DNA from: Aerococcus urinaeequi
Lineage (GTDB): Bacteria; Bacillota; Bacilli; Lactobacillales; Aerococcaceae
DNA: 64,000 nucleotides
Direction of reading: 5' to 3'
Assembly: GCF_001543205.1 (NCBI RefSeq)
Contig: NZ_CP014162.1
Location: 1 to 64,000, forward strand
Shown: piece after piece, positions 9,439-20,349 of the stretch
Layout of the letters: each line of letters opens with the position of its first letter
How positions within the stretch are numbered: position 1 is the first letter of the stretch
Notes under the pieces: generated by a model
What the model was told of the DNA's origin: nothing
The model's database searches: none
The model's input: the letters and a program-made list of their open reading frames with translations, nothing else
Program-made: the position numbers and the translations under genes

Positions 9439-10578
9439 TTATTTTAAGTATTCTTTAATAGCTTCTTTGAATAAATCTATTTTACTTAAATAGTCTTCAA
9501 CAGAAACATACTCATTAAGTTGATGTGGTAAATTTTCTTCACCTGGACCATAAATAACTAAGTCAAAGTCTTTATCCATACTTGCAAAGGCTTCAGCATC
9601 AGTTACAGGTGAAATACCACCAGGTTTCACGTCGTCAGCTGTTAATTTATCAAAAATTTGTACCAGACTTGAATCTTTTGCCTTTTCTACGGCATTATCA
9701 TCTACATCATAAGTAATTGATAGATTGTAATCCTCTTTTTGATTTAATTCGTCTAGAATATTATCAATCACTTTCTTCACTTCTGCGTTTGGAAATTCTG
9801 GTATAGTTCGAATATTACCTTCAATCGTAGCACGTGCAGGTATTGAATTGACTTGGTCACCACCGTTAATAACCGTAACCGATGCAGCAACGCGGCCTAA
9901 TTCACTATTTTCATATTCATTTACTACTTTATCCATAGCCTCATTAAAATGCAAAACAAAATCAGCAATGTGGTTGATTGCGTTAATTCCCTCAGCAGGC
10001 ATTGAAGAGTGCGCAGATTTACCTTTAGCCGTTACTGTAAAGTTCATAGACCCTTTATGGGTGTATGCAATAATAGAACTTGAAGGTTCAGCAATGATTA
10101 GACCATCAATATCATCGGCATAGCCTTCTTTAACCAATTGTTTTGATCCTATATGGCCAATTTCCTCACCCACCGTAGCTAGAAAACGAATACGACCGTT
10201 TAAATCTGTGCCTTCCTCTTTTAACTCACACATAGCGATTGCTAAAGCAGCTAGGCCTGATTTCATGTCGGTAGTACCACGACCATATAATTTATCTCCA
10301 TCAATTTCTCCTGAAAATGGTGGAAAGTCCCATTCAGATTCGTCACCAGCTTCAACAACGTCCATATGTCCGGAAACAGCGAGTAATTTCCCATCTTGAT
10401 TGGTGCCGAATTCGGCAACTAAATTATTACGGCCCTTTGCATATTCAACTTGCTAACTCTCAATATCATATTTTGCAAACAGATCTGCAAGGTAATCTGC
10501 AACTTCTTTTTCATGTGCATTTACCGATTTAATTTTGACGATATCTTGTAAGATTTTAATTCTTTGTGCTTTTTCCAA
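9439..10578 (-). pseudogene. M20 family metallopeptidase (ArgE/DapE type), interrupted by an in-frame amber codon
   Basis: The reading frame starts at TTG 10576-10578, 7 bases after a GGAGG site, and encodes EKAQRIKILQDIVKIKSVNA, the normal M20 N-terminus. Codon 42 is TAG (10453-10455); the same frame then continues as QVEYAKGRNNLVAEFG into the full enzyme with no other defect: metal ligands in SGHMDVV, YGRGTTDMKSG, GEEIGHIGS, AEPSS and the C-terminal His in LPHQLNEY. Total length 379 sense positions, normal for succinyl-diaminopimelate desuccinylase-like enzymes. An internal ATG at 10365 would lack the first metal-binding His. Likely a recent nonsense mutation (or a sequencing error). Promoter and terminator are both intact. 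Confidence 0.85.
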
Positions 10579-10622
10579 AATAAAACCTCCTATTGTTTAA
10601 CCACATTTCCAATAACATATAT

Positions 10623-10651
10623 AGTATAATCCTAAATATTGGTAAAGACAA
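10623..10651 (-). promoter_or_regulatory. Sigma-A promoter of the M20 peptidase locus
   Basis: On the minus strand TTGTCT (10646-10651) and TATACT (10623-10628) are separated by 17 bases, 45 bases upstream of the TTG start. Confidence 0.7.
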
Positions 10652-10701
10652 TTTAGAGCCTTCTGTAAGTAATTATCCAATAGGCGTGATGCTAGCAGAA
10701 A

Positions 10702-11736
10702 TTATTCTGAGATAACTAATAGCGATTTAATGGCCTTACGTTCGTCCATTGCTGCATAAGCGGCCTGTACGTCATCTAACTCAAATGCCATATTGAATAC
10801 CTTACCTGGATTAATTCGTCCTTCTAAAACAGCATCGAGGAGGACAGCACGATCATGAGTGGTTACTGCAGCACGACCACCTCGAAGACCGATATTTTTC
10901 CAGAATAATTTGTTGGTATCTAACTCATCGATATGGGGAACGCCTACTCGACCAACGACTGCACCTGGACGAGCTAATTGTACAGCAGTTTCTACAGCTA
11001 GTTGCGAACCAACACATTCTAAAACAGCGTCAGCGCCTTCGCCAGTTAATGCGATAACACGTTGAATACCCTCATCACCACGCTCAGCGACAATATCTGT
11101 TGCGCCGAATTCTATCGCTAATTCCTGACGATCTTTATGACGACTCATAATAATAATACGTTCTGCTCCTAATAACTTAGCACCGATAACACCACATAAT
11201 CCAACTGCACCGTCTCCAACAACCACTACTGTATCTCCTGGTTTTACTTCAGCTGTAAATGCTGCATGATAACCTGTAGCCATTACATCCGCAAGAGTTG
11301 TGAACGATTTCAGCATATCAGCAGAATAATCTCCAGGTTGCCCAGGTATTTTAACTAAGCCCCAGTCAGCCGATACGTAGCGTAGGTATTCAGCTTGAAA
11401 ACCTAATGCGCCACCTGTGAAAGTAGCACAGTCACCGTCAAATCCAGCTTTACAAGCTGCACAGTGTCCGCAACCATTCGTAAAAGGTACAATAACAAAA
11501 TCACCTTTTTGGATATTTTTAACTGCCGATCCTACTTCTTCTACAATACCGATGGCTTCATGTCCAGTCTGGCTTCCTTTAGTTTTATCTGAAATACCAC
11601 GATACCACCATAAATCTGACCCACAAACACAAGCTCTTACTACTCGAATAATCGCATCGTGTGGTGCTTGAATTTGAGGTTTCGCCATATCTGTAACACT
11701 CATATTTCCTGGCTCATTAAAAATTGCTGCTTTCAT
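10702..11736 (-). CDS. Zinc-dependent alcohol dehydrogenase family protein
   Basis: Medium-chain dehydrogenase/reductase of 344 residues, oxidising an alcohol or reducing an aldehyde/ketone with NAD(P). Catalytic zinc ligands are visible as Cys38 (VCGSDLWW) and TGHE (58-60); the structural zinc cluster is CGHCAACKAGFDGDC. The Rossmann motif is VVVVGDGAVGLCGV. Substrate cannot be read from the sequence. It follows the SDR gene by 27 bases and shares its MerR-type promoter, which suggests induction by an electrophile or aldehyde stress. The C-terminal DERKAIKSLLVISE is typical of the threonine-dehydrogenase-like branch. Confidence 0.88.
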   Translation of the reverse strand: MKAAIFNEPGNMSVTDMAKPQIQAPHDAIIRVVRACVCGSDLWWYRGISDKTKGSQTGHEAIGIVEEVGSAVKNIQKGDFVIVPFTNGCGHCAACKAGFDGDCATFTGGALGFQAEYLRYVSADWGLVKIPGQPGDYSADMLKSFTTLADVMATGYHAAFTAEVKPGDTVVVVGDGAVGLCGVIGAKLLGAERIIIMSRHKDRQELAIEFGATDIVAERGDEGIQRVIALTGEGADAVLECVGSQLAVETAVQLARPGAVVGRVGVPHIDELDTNKLFWKNIGLRGGRAAVTTHDRAVLLDAVLEGRINPGKVFNMAFELDDVQAAYAAMDERKAIKSLLVISE

Positions 11737-11763
11737 TTATTTACGCCCTTTCTTTTCTTAAAA

Positions 11764-12579
11764 TTATTCTCCGTAGTAAAAGGTTGCCGTTGCACCACCG
11801 TCAATTAAGAAATCTGATCCTGTGATAAAAGCACCCTCGCTTCCCATCAAAATTGCTGCTAGATTTGCAACTTCATCTGCCGTACCTGGACGGCCAGCAG
11901 GACTTTTAGCAAACATGTCTTTATAAAAATCTCCACGAGGCCCATTAAATTCATCAACTGCCAAGGGGGTGACGATGATCCCCGGTGAGATAGCATTTAT
12001 GCGTGCACCCTTTTTCCCCCACCTAACGGCTTCAGCCATCACGCGTTTACCATTTCCTCGTTTAGCCAATTGATAGGCATGTAGCGAATCATCAATATTT
12101 ATAGGATTTAAAATATCTAAATCAAGTAACTGGTCTACCGGTGTCATCGCTAGAAGACGATCTTCTTCTGTAGTTAATGCTGGCATCCGATAACCAGATT
12201 GGCTAGAAATTGTTACCCCAGCACCTCCTACTTTGATAACTTTCCCTATCTCCTCTAGCAAAACAGCAGTCCCATATAAATCAACCTTGAGTACAGTTTC
12301 GATAGATGCTTGACTAGGAGAGACACCTGCGGCATTGATGAATAAGCTAATTTCGCCATAACTTTGCCCTTTTTTAATAAAACTAAGGATAGAAGTTTTA
12401 TCTGCAATATTAATTTCAGTGGCAACTACATCAAAGCCAGCCCCTTCTAATGTATCAGCGATTGCAATCGCATTATCAAAGTTTTTATCTCCAATTAGAA
12501 TTTTATGATTAAATCCAATCCGCCGAGCAATTGCCATACCTAATTGTCCAGCACCTACTAATAGTAATACATCTTTCAC
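11764..12579 (-). CDS. SDR family oxidoreductase
   Basis: Short-chain dehydrogenase of 271 residues using NAD(P). The cofactor motif GAGQLGMAIARRIG is at the N-terminus, an Asn-Ala-Ala-Gly (INAAGVS) follows, the catalytic Ser is in TISSQSGYR and the Tyr/Lys pair in YQLAKRG; the C-terminus carries SPGIIVTPL and GSDFLIDGG. An insertion of about 30 residues separates the Ser from the Tyr, longer than in most classical SDRs. Start is GTG 12577-12579, six bases after GGAGG; a TTG or ATG alternative is not supported. First gene of a two-gene unit with the zinc alcohol dehydrogenase. Substrate unknown. Confidence 0.86.
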   Translation of the reverse strand: MKDVLLLVGAGQLGMAIARRIGFNHKILIGDKNFDNAIAIADTLEGAGFDVVATEINIADKTSILSFIKKGQSYGEISLFINAAGVSPSQASIETVLKVDLYGTAVLLEEIGKVIKVGGAGVTISSQSGYRMPALTTEEDRLLAMTPVDQLLDLDILNPINIDDSLHAYQLAKRGNGKRVMAEAVRWGKKGARINAISPGIIVTPLAVDEFNGPRGDFYKDMFAKSPAGRPGTADEVANLAAILMGSEGAFITGSDFLIDGGATATFYYGE

Positions 12580-12659
12580 TAAAAACCTCCTTTGATCAAG
12601 TGTTCTTTTTGTGCCATGAGATGAGACGAGCTAGTATTATGTATCTCATTTCAGATATC

Positions 12660-12690
12660 AATATACACCCTAGAGTGCACTTTAAGGCAA
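12660..12690 (-). promoter_or_regulatory. MerR-type promoter/operator of the SDR-ADH operon
   Basis: On the minus strand TTGCCT (12685-12690) and TATATT (12660-12665) are separated by 19 bases, the overlong spacer characteristic of MerR-family activated promoters. Most of the spacer is a dyad, CCTTAAAGTG / CACTCTAGGG, in which 8 of 10 positions pair. The arrangement closely resembles published AdhR/NmlR-type operators (CTTGACTTTGAGTTAACTC style). The regulator gene is not in this window. Confidence 0.72.
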
Positions 12691-12711
12691 GTATAGGGGC
12701 AAATGAATATA

Positions 12712-12745
12712 AAAAAACGAAGAATGTGCATTGCAACATTCTTCG
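12712..12745 (-). terminator. Intrinsic terminator of lepA
   Basis: On the minus strand AAACGAAGAATGT pairs with ACATTCTTCGTTT across a short loop and a run of seven T follows; 19 bases past the lepA stop. Confidence 0.88.
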
Positions 12746-12763
12746 TTTAGCCTAGTTTATCGT

Positions 12764-14587
12764 TTATTCTTCGCCCATATCTAAGATGGCTAAGAAAGCT
12801 TCTTGTGGTACTTCAACAGAACCAATAGCTTTCATACGTTTTTTACCTTCTTTTTGTTTCTTTAATAGTTTCTGACGGCGTGTAACGTCACCACCATACA
12901 ACTTAGCCGTAACGTCTTTACGTAAGGCTTTAATATTTGTACGGGCAATAATTTTATGGCCAATCGCTGCTTGAATTGGTACCTCAAATTGTTGTCTTGG
13001 GATAACGTCTTTCAACTTGCTAACTAAAGCACGACCGCGGCTTTCAGCGAAATCTCTATGTACAATAATTGACAAAGCATCGACAACGTCACCGTTTAAT
13101 AAGACATCTAATTTCACTAAGTTAGATTTTTGGTAGCCACCTAATTCATAATCTAAGGAAGCGTAACCTTTAGTATTTGATTTCAATTGGTCAAAGAAGT
13201 CAAATACAATCTCAGATAATGGCAATTCATATTTAACATCAACACGAATATCATCCAAATAGTCCATAGTGATGAAGTTTCCACGTTTACGTTGGGCTAA
13301 TTCCATTACGGCACCAACATATTCTTGCGGAACCATGATATTAGCTTTTACAATAGGTTCTTCAATAGATTCAACATAAGTTGGATCTGGCATTTCAGAT
13401 GGGTTAGCAACTTCAACCATTGTACCGTCTGTTTTATACACATGGTAAATTACCGATGGTGTTGTCGCAATCAAGTCAATATTGAATTCACGTTCAATAC
13501 GCTCTTGGATAACGTCCATATGTAACATACCTAAGAAACCACAGCGGTAACCAAAACCTAAAGCTTGAGAAGATTCCGCTTCGAATTCTAATGAAGCATC
13601 GTTTAATTGTAATTTTTCCAAGGCTTCACGCAAGTCAACATAGTCTGAAGAATCCACTGGATATAAACCACAATAGACCATTGGGTTCATTTGTTTGTAT
13701 TCAGCTAATGGTTCGGTTGCAGGATTTGTCGCTAAAGTGACCGTATCCCCAACTCGTGTATCTTGGATAGTCTTAATAGATGCTGTGATATAACCTACAT
13801 CCCCGGCCATCAAGTAGTCACGCGGAATTGGTTTTGGTGACAAGATCCCAACTTCAGTGACATCAAACGTTTTCCCATTTGACATGATTTGAATTCGGTC
13901 ACCATTACGGATAACACCATTTTCCACCCGGACACTCAAAACAACCCCACGGTAGGCATCGTATACAGAATCAAAAATCAAAGCTTGTACAGGTGCTTCA
14001 ATTTCACCAGTTGGTGCAGGTACTTTCTCAACGATTTGTTCTAATAACTCATTGATACCAATGTTAGCTTTAGCTGAAGCCAATACAGCATCGGAAGCGT
14101 CTAAACCAATCACGTCTTCGATTTCTTGTTTCACTTTTTCTGGATCAGCTGCTGGTAAGTCAATCTTATTGATTACTGGTACAATTTCTAAATCATTTTC
14201 AACAGCTAGGTATACGTTAGCAAGTGTTTGGGCTTCGATCCCTTGTGCTGCATCCACAACTAATACGGCCCCTTCACAGGCTGCCAAAGAACGTGAAACT
14301 TCGTATGAAAAGTCTACGTGTCCTGGTGTATCAATTAAATGGAAAATATAAGTTTCCCCATCGTTCGCTTTATATTCTAACTCGATGGCATTCAACTTAA
14401 TCGTGATACCACGTTCTTGTTCAAGATCCATAGAATCTAACATTTGTTCATGCATCTCGCGATCAGAAACCGTCCCTGTATTTTGTAGGATGCGGTCCGC
14501 TAAAGTAGATTTACCATGATCAATGTGCGCGATGATGGAAAAATTTCTGATTTTTTCTTGTCTGTCTTTCATTTCTTGGATATTCAT
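12764..14587 (-). CDS. lepA: Elongation factor 4 (LepA)
   Basis: Ribosome-associated translational GTPase that back-translocates or remodels stalled ribosomes. 607 residues from ATG 14585-14587, preceded by AGGGGGAT; the frame extends nine codons further upstream but those contain the ribosome-binding site. GTPase motifs are G1 AHIDHGKST (20-28), G2 ERGITIK, G3 DTPGHVD, G4 NKIDLP and G5 SAKANIG. The LepA-specific C-terminal domain ends in [16 protein letters not shown], the basic stretch typical of the family. Monocistronic with its own terminator. No anomalies. Confidence 0.97.
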   Translation of the reverse strand: MNIQEMKDRQEKIRNFSIIAHIDHGKSTLADRILQNTGTVSDREMHEQMLDSMDLEQERGITIKLNAIELEYKANDGETYIFHLIDTPGHVDFSYEVSRSLAACEGAVLVVDAAQGIEAQTLANVYLAVENDLEIVPVINKIDLPAADPEKVKQEIEDVIGLDASDAVLASAKANIGINELLEQIVEKVPAPTGEIEAPVQALIFDSVYDAYRGVVLSVRVENGVIRNGDRIQIMSNGKTFDVTEVGILSPKPIPRDYLMAGDVGYITASIKTIQDTRVGDTVTLATNPATEPLAEYKQMNPMVYCGLYPVDSSDYVDLREALEKLQLNDASLEFEAESSQALGFGYRCGFLGMLHMDVIQERIEREFNIDLIATTPSVIYHVYKTDGTMVEVANPSEMPDPTYVESIEEPIVKANIMVPQEYVGAVMELAQRKRGNFITMDYLDDIRVDVKYELPLSEIVFDFFDQLKSNTKGYASLDYELGGYQKSNLVKLDVLLNGDVVDALSIIVHRDFAESRGRALVSKLKDVIPRQQFEVPIQAAIGHKIIARTNIKALRKDVTAKLYGGDVTRRQKLLKKQKEGKKRMKAIGSVEVPQEAFLAILDMGEE

Positions 14588-14704
14588 TTCCCATCCCCCT
14601 CTTATGTTCAGCAATTATCATTATAGCAAAATTACCCTACCACCACAACATTTTGCCCACTTTAAGATCAACAAGTCCATCTGTAGTAATAGGCAAATGC
14701 TAAA

Positions 14705-15213
14705 TTGAATGTGTCAGCTATTTTTCAAATTAAAATCAGTTTAAAAGTATGGCATCCTAGCCTCAATAAAGATTCCTTATCAATTAATATAGTGACTGAA
14801 TTCAAATCCATGGAATTGGAAGACACTAATGCAATGGTTCTTGATGCCTTTGGCGAATATCTAGAAAAAGTGAAGGGATTGGAGCCAAAAAGTGTCCGCA
14901 AGCACCAAGATAGAGTAAATACTTTCATACAGACATATTTGCGATAGTATGTCTTAACTACACCTGTTGATGCGACAGATAAATTTGATATTGTCGAGGA
15001 GTGTTGAGTAATTTTATCGTTACAAAATATACCGCAAGTTTTAAGGCGGCTTTTTCTTCTTATAAAACAGCCCTGAAAACACTACTATACCTTCTTAAAT
15101 TATGTTGATGAAATTTCGATGACCAATTGAAAGTAGCCAAGAAAGCCATCACTATTGGCGACGGCGACAGTTTCTATGAACTAGGCAATATGGGGTTCAC
15201 TTTCTTGTTTTAA
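14705..15213 (+). pseudogene. Decayed gene with an integrase-like N-terminal (SAM-like) segment
   Basis: The only long open stretch (14705-14947, 80 codons) ends in AFGEYLEKVKGLEPKSVRKHQ and then RVNTFIQTYL, a helical pattern like core-binding domains of tyrosine recombinases and of some uncharacterised Firmicutes proteins. After the stop, related coding traces continue in shifted frames: TPVDATDKFDIVEE near 14958, FIVTKYTASFKAAFSSYKTA and ALKTLLYLLKL near 15013-15100, and DQLKVAKKAITIGDGDSFYE near 15120-15180. No start codon has a good ribosome-binding site. This is a degenerate gene with several frameshifts and stops. The parent family is not firmly identified. Confidence 0.5.
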
Positions 15214-15242
15214 GCCTTAAAATTAAACCCTCCTAACCGAAT

Positions 15243-15296
15243 AAATGAAAAATAGTAGCACCAGTCATATCGACTAGTGCTACTATTTTTCATTTA
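15243..15296. terminator. Terminator of dnaJ (symmetrical, can act on both strands)
   Basis: Long inverted repeat, AAATGAAAAATAGTAGCAC pairing with GTGCTACTATTTTTCATTT, plus AGTC/GACT, directly after the dnaJ stop codon. A/T-rich arms provide U-tracts in both directions. Confidence 0.85.
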
Positions 15297-16475
15297 TTAA
15301 GAAAATGCGTCTTTCAATTTATCAAAGAATCCTCTATCTTCTTCACTCACTTCGTCATTTGAAGCTTTAGCGAAGGCTCTCAATGAAGCTTTTTGTTCTT
15401 CATTCAGATTCTTAGGTGTAACCACCTTAACAACCACTGTTTGGTCACCGTTTGAATTACCATTTAATTTAGGTGCACCCTTTCCGCGTAGACGGAATTT
15501 CGTACCTGTTTGTGTACCAGCTGGCACTTTCATCGATACTTTACCGTGAACAGTTGGGACTTCAATTTCAGCACCTAAAGCCGCTTGGGCAAAGTTAATT
15601 GGTAAGACATAGCGGATTTCTGCCCCTTCACGTTCGAATATATCAGATCGTTTTACACGGAAAACAACATATAAGCTTCCTGCTGGTCCATTATTTTTAC
15701 CAGCATTACCTTGTCCGTTTAGACGCATGCTTTGACCATCTTCTACCCCAGCTGGTACATTAACTTTCACTTTATGTGTTTCAGTTTCACGTCCAGCACC
15801 GTGGCAGTGGTGGCAAGCTTGGTCGAATACTTTCCCTTTACCTGAACATTCATGACAGACAGATTGAGAAACCACACGACCTAATGGTGTTTGTTGGTAA
15901 ACTTTTTCAACACCAGAACCAGAACATGTTGGACAGGTATGGACCGCTGTACCTGGTTCAGCACCAGATCCTTCACATACTGTACAGTCTACTTCACGAC
16001 GGTAAGAAATAGTTTCTTCAGTTCCGAAAATAGCTTCTTCAAATTCTAGGTCCATGTTGTATTGTAAGTCATCACCTTGTTGCGGTGCGTTAGGGTTAGC
16101 CGTACGGCCGCCTCCACCGAAGCCACCACCGAAACCGCTGAAGCCACCGCCTCCGCCACCAAAGAATTGCTCAAAGATGTCTTCAAAGCCAGAGCCGCCG
16201 TAAGATTGGTAACTACCACCACCAAATCCGCCGCCTCCACCGAAGCCACCGTCAGTAGCTGCGTGACCGTATTGGTCATAGGCTGCACGTTTTTGCTCAT
16301 CACTTAAGACTTCGTATGCGTCAGAAATTTCTTTAAATTTGTCTTCCGCATCCGCTTCTTTGTTGATATCTGGATGATATTTTTTTGATAATTTTCGATA
16401 GGCTTTCTTTATTTCATCCTTACTGGCGGTCTTTGACACGCCAAGGACTTCATAGTAGTCTCTTTTTTCAGCCAC
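15297..16475 (-). CDS. dnaJ: Chaperone DnaJ (Hsp40)
   Basis: Co-chaperone that delivers unfolded clients to DnaK and stimulates its ATPase. 392 residues. J domain with HPD at 34-36, a Gly/Phe-rich linker of unusual purity ([10 protein letters not shown] type repeats, about 75-125), four zinc-binding CxxCxGxG repeats ([32 protein letters not shown]) and the C-terminal substrate-binding domains. Last gene of hrcA-grpE-dnaK-dnaJ. A hairpin lies between dnaK and dnaJ, so dnaJ may be expressed at a lower level than dnaK by partial termination. Confidence 0.97.
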   Translation of the reverse strand: MAEKRDYYEVLGVSKTASKDEIKKAYRKLSKKYHPDINKEADAEDKFKEISDAYEVLSDEQKRAAYDQYGHAATDGGFGGGGGFGGGSYQSYGGSGFEDIFEQFFGGGGGGFSGFGGGFGGGGRTANPNAPQQGDDLQYNMDLEFEEAIFGTEETISYRREVDCTVCEGSGAEPGTAVHTCPTCSGSGVEKVYQQTPLGRVVSQSVCHECSGKGKVFDQACHHCHGAGRETETHKVKVNVPAGVEDGQSMRLNGQGNAGKNNGPAGSLYVVFRVKRSDIFEREGAEIRYVLPINFAQAALGAEIEVPTVHGKVSMKVPAGTQTGTKFRLRGKGAPKLNGNSNGDQTVVVKVVTPKNLNEEQKASLRAFAKASNDEVSEEDRGFFDKLKDAFS

Positions 16476-16519
16476 ACTGTACTCCCCCTTGAATCATGCG
16501 TTATGCAGTCCATCATAAC

Positions 16520-16555
16520 ATAAGAAACCCCGCCCTCATAGAAGACAGGGTTTGA
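16520..16555 (-). terminator. Intercistronic hairpin between dnaK and dnaJ, possible partial terminator
   Basis: On the minus strand AAACCCTGTC pairs with GGGCGGGGTTT (two G-U pairs) and TTTCTTATG follows. The T-tract is short, so read-through into dnaJ is expected. Confidence 0.55.
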
Positions 16556-16565
16556 AACTTATGGA

Positions 16566-18410
<1,845 letters not shown>

Positions 18411-18467
18411 TTAATAATCTATCAATTTGAATGAATATATTTTTACCTATTAGCTATGTTAGCTGAT

Positions 18468-19016
18468 CTATTGTGCGATAGTAACCATCGCAGGTCGTAG
18501 AACCCGATCTTTTAATACATACCCTTTTTGGAAAACAGCAACCACTTCCTCAGCTTGCTGACCTTCTTCAGCTGGTACAGCACTTACAGATTGGTGGAAG
18601 TTTGGATCAAAAGTTTCTCCTTTAGGATCAATTACTTCAATACCTTCCTCTGCTAAGGCTTGTAATAAGCTCGCGTGTACCATTTCAATACCCTTCACTA
18701 ATTGCTGAGATGACTCATCATTCTGTGCCAATTCTAAAGCACGTTCTAGGTTATCGATTGCTGGTAGAATACCTTTAGCTAAGTTTTGTGACCGATATTT
18801 AGAAGCTGATTCTCGTTCAGTTTGATTACGACGGTGCATGTTTTGAATTTCAGCAGACAGACGCATAATTTGGTCTTCCTTGGCTGATAAATCTGCTTGA
18901 AGAGAAGCTAATTCGCTATCTTCCGCGACCGTTTCTGCTTGCTCATCTTGAACGTCAGTTTCGTTGATTTCTTCATCAACATTTAAATCTTGTTGATTGT
19001 CGTCCATTTTTGTCAA
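18468..19016 (-). CDS. grpE: Nucleotide exchange factor GrpE
   Basis: Releases ADP from DnaK. 182 residues. A long acidic, Gln/Glu-rich N-terminal coiled coil (about 20-85) precedes the beta domain with PKGETFDPNFHQSVSAV and the C-terminal KGYVLKDRVLRPAMVTI motif. The start is TTG 19014-19016, 8 bases after AGGAGG, which itself overlaps the end of hrcA; the next ATG is 9 bases further on and too far from that site. Translationally coupled to hrcA by position. Confidence 0.95.
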   Translation of the reverse strand: MTKMDDNQQDLNVDEEINETDVQDEQAETVAEDSELASLQADLSAKEDQIMRLSAEIQNMHRRNQTERESASKYRSQNLAKGILPAIDNLERALELAQNDESSQQLVKGIEMVHASLLQALAEEGIEVIDPKGETFDPNFHQSVSAVPAEEGQQAEEVVAVFQKGYVLKDRVLRPAMVTIAQ

Positions 19017-19028
19017 TTGATAGACCTC

Positions 19029-20081
19029 CTAAGATTTATAATAATTGTCCAGGTATCTTGCCATTTCTTTTGAAATACTTTGGAAAAGTTGTGCCATACG
19101 TATATATGACATACTTTCAGGTCCAAGCACAGCAAAGGTAATTAGCTTACCTGATTTAACAGTACCCATGCTTGTAGACATTAAACTCATATTTTCCAAT
19201 GTTGGATCTTTGAGTTCCTTACCTACTCTCACTTGGATACCTTGGTCTGTGGTATTAATCAATGAAGCAATCACTGACTGGTCTTCTAGTAGTTGACTCA
19301 ATTGAGGAATACTAGCACCATTAGCTGATTCAGCTAATGAAGAAAATAAATAATTTTGACCATTTACCCTTATACCATCACTATTAAATTGATTCATGAA
19401 CCGATAGATCAATTGGTCACTATCTTCTTTTGAATGGTTCATTTGTTCAATATCTTTTAAATAGTGTGTTTGCAGTCGTTTAATCACAGTTGCAAGTTCA
19501 AGGCCAACAAGTTCTTGGTTCATAATTTCTGCAATTCCTTCAATTAATTGTGGTGTTACCACTTCATTGAAAGTCACAATTTGATTACGAATAACGCCTT
19601 TATCTGTCACTAGTATGACCATTGTTTGATCTGCTGTAAGTGACAGCACCTGAAAATTTGCTAAACGTTGCGTTGCAATATCTGGACCCAATGAAATTAC
19701 GACGCTTTCTGAAAGCGAGGCTAGGGTCGCAGCCGTTTTTCGAATCACTTGACTCAAATCGTTATAAGGATCATGGAATATCTCTCTAAGTAAAGCATCT
19801 TCCTCTTCCTCAAGCTCTAAATCAATCAACCCACCATAATATGGCATGATATGATTAATATAGTAACGATAACCCGCTTCAGCTGGTACACGACCAGAAG
19901 ATGAATGGGTTTTGGAAATCAATGAAAAATCTTCAAGTCTGGCTAATTCATTACGTATCGTAGCTGAACTTGCATTTATTTCTTGATGTTGAGATAAAGT
20001 TTTCGAACCGACTGGCAATTGATATTTTGAGTAATGGTCAATTACCGCCTGTAAAATTAAACTTTGTCGTTTTGTTAACAT
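19029..20081 (-). CDS. hrcA: Heat-inducible transcription repressor HrcA
   Basis: Repressor that binds the CIRCE inverted repeat and is kept active by GroEL. 350 residues. The N-terminal winged helix reads MLTKRQSLILQAVIDHY then SSATIRNELARLEDF (recognition helix), followed by SSGRVPAEAGYRYYI, a family hallmark. C-terminal dimerisation/regulatory domain ends near the grpE ribosome-binding site. First gene of hrcA-grpE-dnaK-dnaJ and therefore autoregulated through the CIRCE just upstream. Confidence 0.97.
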   Translation of the reverse strand: MLTKRQSLILQAVIDHYSKYQLPVGSKTLSQHQEINASSATIRNELARLEDFSLISKTHSSSGRVPAEAGYRYYINHIMPYYGGLIDLELEEEEDALLREIFHDPYNDLSQVIRKTAATLASLSESVVISLGPDIATQRLANFQVLSLTADQTMVILVTDKGVIRNQIVTFNEVVTPQLIEGIAEIMNQELVGLELATVIKRLQTHYLKDIEQMNHSKEDSDQLIYRFMNQFNSDGIRVNGQNYLFSSLAESANGASIPQLSQLLEDQSVIASLINTTDQGIQVRVGKELKDPTLENMSLMSTSMGTVKSGKLITFAVLGPESMSYIRMAQLFQSISKEMARYLDNYYKS

Positions 20082-20093
20082 CTTATCACCTCA

Positions 20094-20120
20094 TTAGCAC
20101 TTAACAACTCTGACTGCTAA
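20094..20120. promoter_or_regulatory. CIRCE operator (HrcA binding site)
   Basis: TTAGCACTT-N9-GACTGCTAA, i.e. 16 of 18 positions of the CIRCE consensus TTAGCACTC-N9-GAGTGCTAA, 12 bases before the hrcA start codon and directly downstream of the promoter. The two mismatches are at the inner ends of the half-sites. Confidence 0.93.
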
Positions 20121-20129
20121 CATGTTTAT

Positions 20130-20158
20130 AATATAACACCCTTCAATCCTTTTGTCAA
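20130..20158 (-). promoter_or_regulatory. Sigma-A promoter of the hrcA operon
   Basis: On the minus strand a perfect TTGACA (20153-20158) and TATATT (20130-20135) with a 17-base spacer; the CIRCE starts about 10 bases past the -10. Confidence 0.9.
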
Positions 20159-20169
20159 TAATAGTCAAA
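20153..20169 (+). promoter_or_regulatory. CtsR-like operator, box 1
   Basis: TGTCAAT-AAT-AGTCAAA: two direct heptads three bases apart, against the CtsR consensus RGTCAAA-NAN-RGTCAAA. The second heptad is perfect, the first has two changes. It overlaps the -35 hexamer of the hrcA promoter. Confidence 0.6.
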
Positions 20170-20175
20170 CTTTAT

Positions 20176-20192
20176 TTTGACTTTTTTTGACA
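20176..20192 (-). promoter_or_regulatory. CtsR-like operator, box 2
   Basis: On the minus strand TGTCAAA-AAA-AGTCAAA, which matches the CtsR consensus at every defined position except the first base. It lies just upstream of the -35 and in the opposite orientation to box 1. Confidence 0.75.
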
Positions 20193-20248
20193 TTTAAACT
20201 TTTCTTATTCTATATCCCTAACTGTCTTCTGAAATAAAGTATTTATTC

Positions 20249-20290
20249 AAAAAAAGACATCAAACACATAATATGTTTGACGTCTTTTCC
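20249..20290 (-). terminator. Intrinsic terminator of the M20D amidohydrolase gene
   Basis: On the minus strand AAAGACGTCAAACA pairs with TGTTTGATGTCTTT (one G-U) around a 6-base loop and a run of seven T follows. Confidence 0.88.
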
Positions 20291-20349
20291 TAGTGATATA
20301 AGTACTGATATGGAGGTGTGCACTCTATCTATAGACTTCTATCAGAATA

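Noticed and set aside
14725-14928. 67-residue minus-strand frame opposite the decayed gene
   Set aside because: No ribosome-binding site or family pattern; it is the antisense shadow of the plus-strand remnant.
16100-16260. Repetitive GCC/ACC-rich stretch with open frames on the plus strand
   Set aside because: It is the complement of the Gly/Phe-rich linker of DnaJ; the repeats follow from Gly codons.
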